Shown: in pieces, positions 13,111 through 15,155 of the stretch | Numbering within the stretch: the first letter of the stretch is position 1 | How the letters are laid out: each line of letters starts with the position of its first letter | NCBI GenBank assembly: GCA_964403465.1 | Contig: CAYOFY010000036.1 | Coordinates: 1 to 15,155, forward strand | Direction of reading: 5' to 3' | From: JAFGKM01 sp964403465 | GTDB lineage: Bacteria > Ratteibacteria > UBA8468 > B48-G9 > JAFGKM01 | Length of the DNA stretch: 15,155 bases | Translations under genes and position numbers: made by a program | Notes under the pieces: generated by a model | What the model saw: the letters and a program-made list of their open reading frames with translations, nothing else | What the model was told of the DNA's origin: nothing | The model's database searches: none

Positions 13111-14990
13111 ATAATTCAGGCTGCAAGATTGACAGGGAACTGATTATGAAAATGACGGGCATCATGGACTACAGAGGTCCTGATGATGAAGGTTTTTTTG
13201 TACGAGATAATGTCGGACTGGGACACAGACGTTTGAAGATAATAGACCTCTATACCGGGCAGCAGCCGCTTGCGAATGAAGATAATACGGTTATTCTTAT
13301 TTGCAACGGGGAGGTTTACAATTTTGAGGAATTGCGCGAATCTCTGGAGAAAAAAGGACACAGATTCAAAAGCAGGTCGGACAACGAGGTTATACTGCAT
13401 CTTTATGAGGAAAAGGGTGTTAGGTGCCTGCAGGATTTGCGCGGGATGTTCGCCTTTGCCGTATGGGACGGCAGGGAGAAAAAACTTCTGCTTGCGAGAG
13501 ACCGGATAGGGAAAAAACCGGTTGTTTATTCTGTCATGGAAAACGGCATTATATTCGCGTCGGAGATTAAGTCTCTGCTTATGCATCCGTCGGTACAAAA
13601 GGATATAGACGCGACTGCTCTGGATCTTTTCCTCACCTATCAGGCGGTGCCCGCCCCGCGTACGATTTTCAAGGGAATAAAAAAACTGCCTGCGGCGCAT
13701 TATCTTATGTGGCAGGATGGAAAATACAGCGTGGAAAGATACTGGGACCTGAATTTTACAAGAAAGATAAAACTGAAAAACGAAGAAGAATATGCGGAAC
13801 TTCTCTGGCAGAAACTGACAGAATCGGTGAAACTCCGGATGATTTCGGACGTGCCCCTCGGCGCTTTTCTGTCCGGAGGCATTGATTCATCAACGGTTGT
13901 AGGGATTATGAGCGGACTGTCCCGCCTGCCTGTTAAAACATTCTCGGTAGGATTTGATGAGGAAAGCTTCAGTGAACTCAAGTATGCGAAGATGGTGGCG
14001 GAAAGGTTCGGCACGGACCATCACGAGTTTAAAGTGAAACCGGATGTTATGGAGATACTTCCAAGACTTGTGTGGCATTATAACGAACCGTTCGGCGATT
14101 CTTCAATGGTTCCCACCTATTACGTTGCCAGGGAAACGAAAAAATATGTTACTGTTGCGCTGAACGGGGACGGTGGCGATGAGAATCTTGCAGGATATAC
14201 CCGTTACTGGCAAACGCTTTTACTGGACAGGATGATGACGGTTGCAGGGGTAATGCCTCACGGCATGCGGAGAACAATATTATCAGGGCTGATGAAGGGT
14301 TACGAAAAATACTATTCAAGCACGTTTTTCAGAATATGGCGATGGCTGGAAGAAGCAGAAAAAGAAGGATATGGATATGCTTATGCACGGCGGCTCATTT
14401 CTTTCTCTGCCGAATATAAAAACGGCATATACTCCGACTACTTCAAAGCGGAAATTGCAAACAAGGATGCAATGTCACTGATAAAGGAAATCTGGGACAG
14501 GGCGGGAAACATCACTATTCTTGAGAAAATGCTCTATTCAGATTTTAATCTCTACCTTGCCGATGTCTTAACCGTTAAAATGGATATAGCGGCTATGTCT
14601 AACTCACTTGAAAGTAGAAGCCCTTTTCTTGACCATGAGTTTGTTGAGACAATGGCGTCTTTCCCGCCGGAACTCAAATTCAGAAGATTCACTTCCAAGT
14701 ATATCCTGAAAAAGAAACTCAAGGGATTCATTCCTGAAGAGATACTTCACAGAAAAAAAATGGGTTTCGGCATACCTGTTGGAGAGTGGTTCAAGAAAGA
14801 TTTAAAAGAGTACATACAATCATACCTACTGTCAGGTAGTTTTTCAAGCCGGGGTTTTTTCAACCAGAAAAACGTGGGGAAAATGGTGGAGGAGCACGTC
14901 ACAGGCAGGGCAATACATACACAACGCATCTGGAATTTACTGGTATTTGAAATATGGTATAGAATATTTATAGAGGGAGAGGCACTATGA
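13086..14990 (+). CDS. asnB: Asparagine-synthase-type glutamine amidotransferase
   Basis: A 634-residue two-domain enzyme. The N-terminal Ntn glutaminase opens with MCAICGI, giving the nucleophile Cys2, and shows GHRRL at 46-50, CNGEVYNF at 73-80 and Asp99. The C-terminal synthetase has the pyrophosphate loop SGGIDSS at 263-269, NEPFGDSS at 333-340 and NGDGGDE at 360-366. The family uses glutamine ammonia and ATP to turn a carboxylate into an amide, classically aspartate to asparagine. In glycan loci such paralogues are thought to amidate uronic-acid sugars or peptides, and the position between two glycosyltransferases favours that. Ala3 replaces the usual Gly after the nucleophile. The start overlaps the previous gene by 25 bases; its stop overlaps the next start (ATGA). 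Confidence 0.93.
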   Translation: MCAICGIINNSGCKIDRELIMKMTGIMDYRGPDDEGFFVRDNVGLGHRRLKIIDLYTGQQPLANEDNTVILICNGEVYNFEELRESLEKKGHRFKSRSDNEVILHLYEEKGVRCLQDLRGMFAFAVWDGREKKLLLARDRIGKKPVVYSVMENGIIFASEIKSLLMHPSVQKDIDATALDLFLTYQAVPAPRTIFKGIKKLPAAHYLMWQDGKYSVERYWDLNFTRKIKLKNEEEYAELLWQKLTESVKLRMISDVPLGAFLSGGIDSSTVVGIMSGLSRLPVKTFSVGFDEESFSELKYAKMVAERFGTDHHEFKVKPDVMEILPRLVWHYNEPFGDSSMVPTYYVARETKKYVTVALNGDGGDENLAGYTRYWQTLLLDRMMTVAGVMPHGMRRTILSGLMKGYEKYYSSTFFRIWRWLEEAEKEGYGYAYARRLISFSAEYKNGIYSDYFKAEIANKDAMSLIKEIWDRAGNITILEKMLYSDFNLYLADVLTVKMDIAAMSNSLESRSPFLDHEFVETMASFPPELKFRRFTSKYILKKKLKGFIPEEILHRKKMGFGIPVGEWFKKDLKEYIQSYLLSGSFSSRGFFNQKNVGKMVEEHVTGRAIHTQRIWNLLVFEIWYRIFIEGEAL

Positions 14991-15155
14991 AACTGTCCGT
15001 GATAATACCTGCTTATAATGAGAAGAATACAATTTTGGAGGTTATCAGGAGAGTCATGGATGTACCTGTTGAGAAGGAGATAATAATTGTGGATGACGGA
15101 AGTACCGACGGCACGAGTGAGATATTAAAACAGGTGATTGGTGGAAAGTGGTTGG
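14987..15155 (+). CDS. GT2-family glycosyltransferase, 5' part (cut by the window edge)
   Basis: The first 56 codons show the GT-A start of family 2: MKLSVIIPAYNEKNTILEVI, then EIIIVDDGSTDGTSEI, in which DDGSTDGT holds the nucleotide-binding aspartates. The pattern is close to polyprenyl-phosphate glucose or mannose synthases, which would suit the upstream GT39-like transferase that needs a lipid-linked sugar donor. A strong Shine-Dalgarno (GAGGGAGAGG) precedes the ATG, which overlaps the asnB-like stop. The rest of the gene lies beyond the window. Confidence 0.9.
   Translation, partial: MKLSVIIPAYNEKNTILEVIRRVMDVPVEKEIIIVDDGSTDGTSEILKQVIGGKWL

Overview
This looks like part of a bacterial chromosome carrying a surface-polysaccharide (glycan) locus beside a housekeeping block. 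The lineage cannot be fixed from the sequence alone. The left edge joins the last bases of a tRNA, probably tRNA-Gln with no encoded CCA, to a short GlmU-like nucleotidyltransferase and prs. That layout resembles ispE/tRNA-Gln/prs neighbourhoods known from deltaproteobacteria-like and related genomes. A tiny Lys/Ala-rich basic peptide gene and several families of dispersed palindromes also fit a mid-GC, uncultivated-type Gram-negative lineage such as Omnitrophota. That placement is inference.

Layout. 1-18: tRNA 3' end. 100-1827: GlmU-like pyrophosphorylase and prs, closed by a terminator. 1895-1981 (minus): a 28-residue Lys/Ala-rich peptide, not previously expected in this block, with a near-perfect Shine-Dalgarno and a TTGACA box. 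2083-4579: an SDR sugar-nucleotide epimerase/dehydratase and a GT39-like membrane glycosyltransferase with a TPR-like tail. 4580-4888 and 5384-5826: two gene-poor stretches packed with palindromic repeats, a duplicated 50-bp promoter segment and possible regulatory sites. They flank a GbsR/MarR-type regulator (4889-5383). 5827-6699: a papain-like C1 cysteine peptidase with no signal peptide. 6787-9845: a Wzx-like flippase and two class I methyltransferases, clearly more A+T-rich than their surroundings. 9909-15155: a tightly coupled operon of a GHMP sugar kinase, two GT4 glycosyltransferases, an asparagine-synthase-type amidotransferase and the start of a GT2 glycosyltransferase.

How they may work together. 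prs and the GlmU-like enzyme supply PRPP and probably a nucleotide sugar. The SDR enzyme and GHMP kinase shape or activate sugar precursors. The GT4 and GT2 enzymes build a lipid-linked oligosaccharide, the methyltransferases and the AsnB-like protein decorate it, the flippase exports it, and the GT39-like enzyme may transfer a sugar on the outer face of the inner membrane. The most interesting regulatory signal is that the regulator gene and the flippase operon share one promoter design: a TTGCAT or TTGACA box, exactly 17 bp, then TAAAAT. Both also carry TGAACA-type half-sites. This suggests, but does not prove, that the GbsR-like protein controls itself and the flippase operon.
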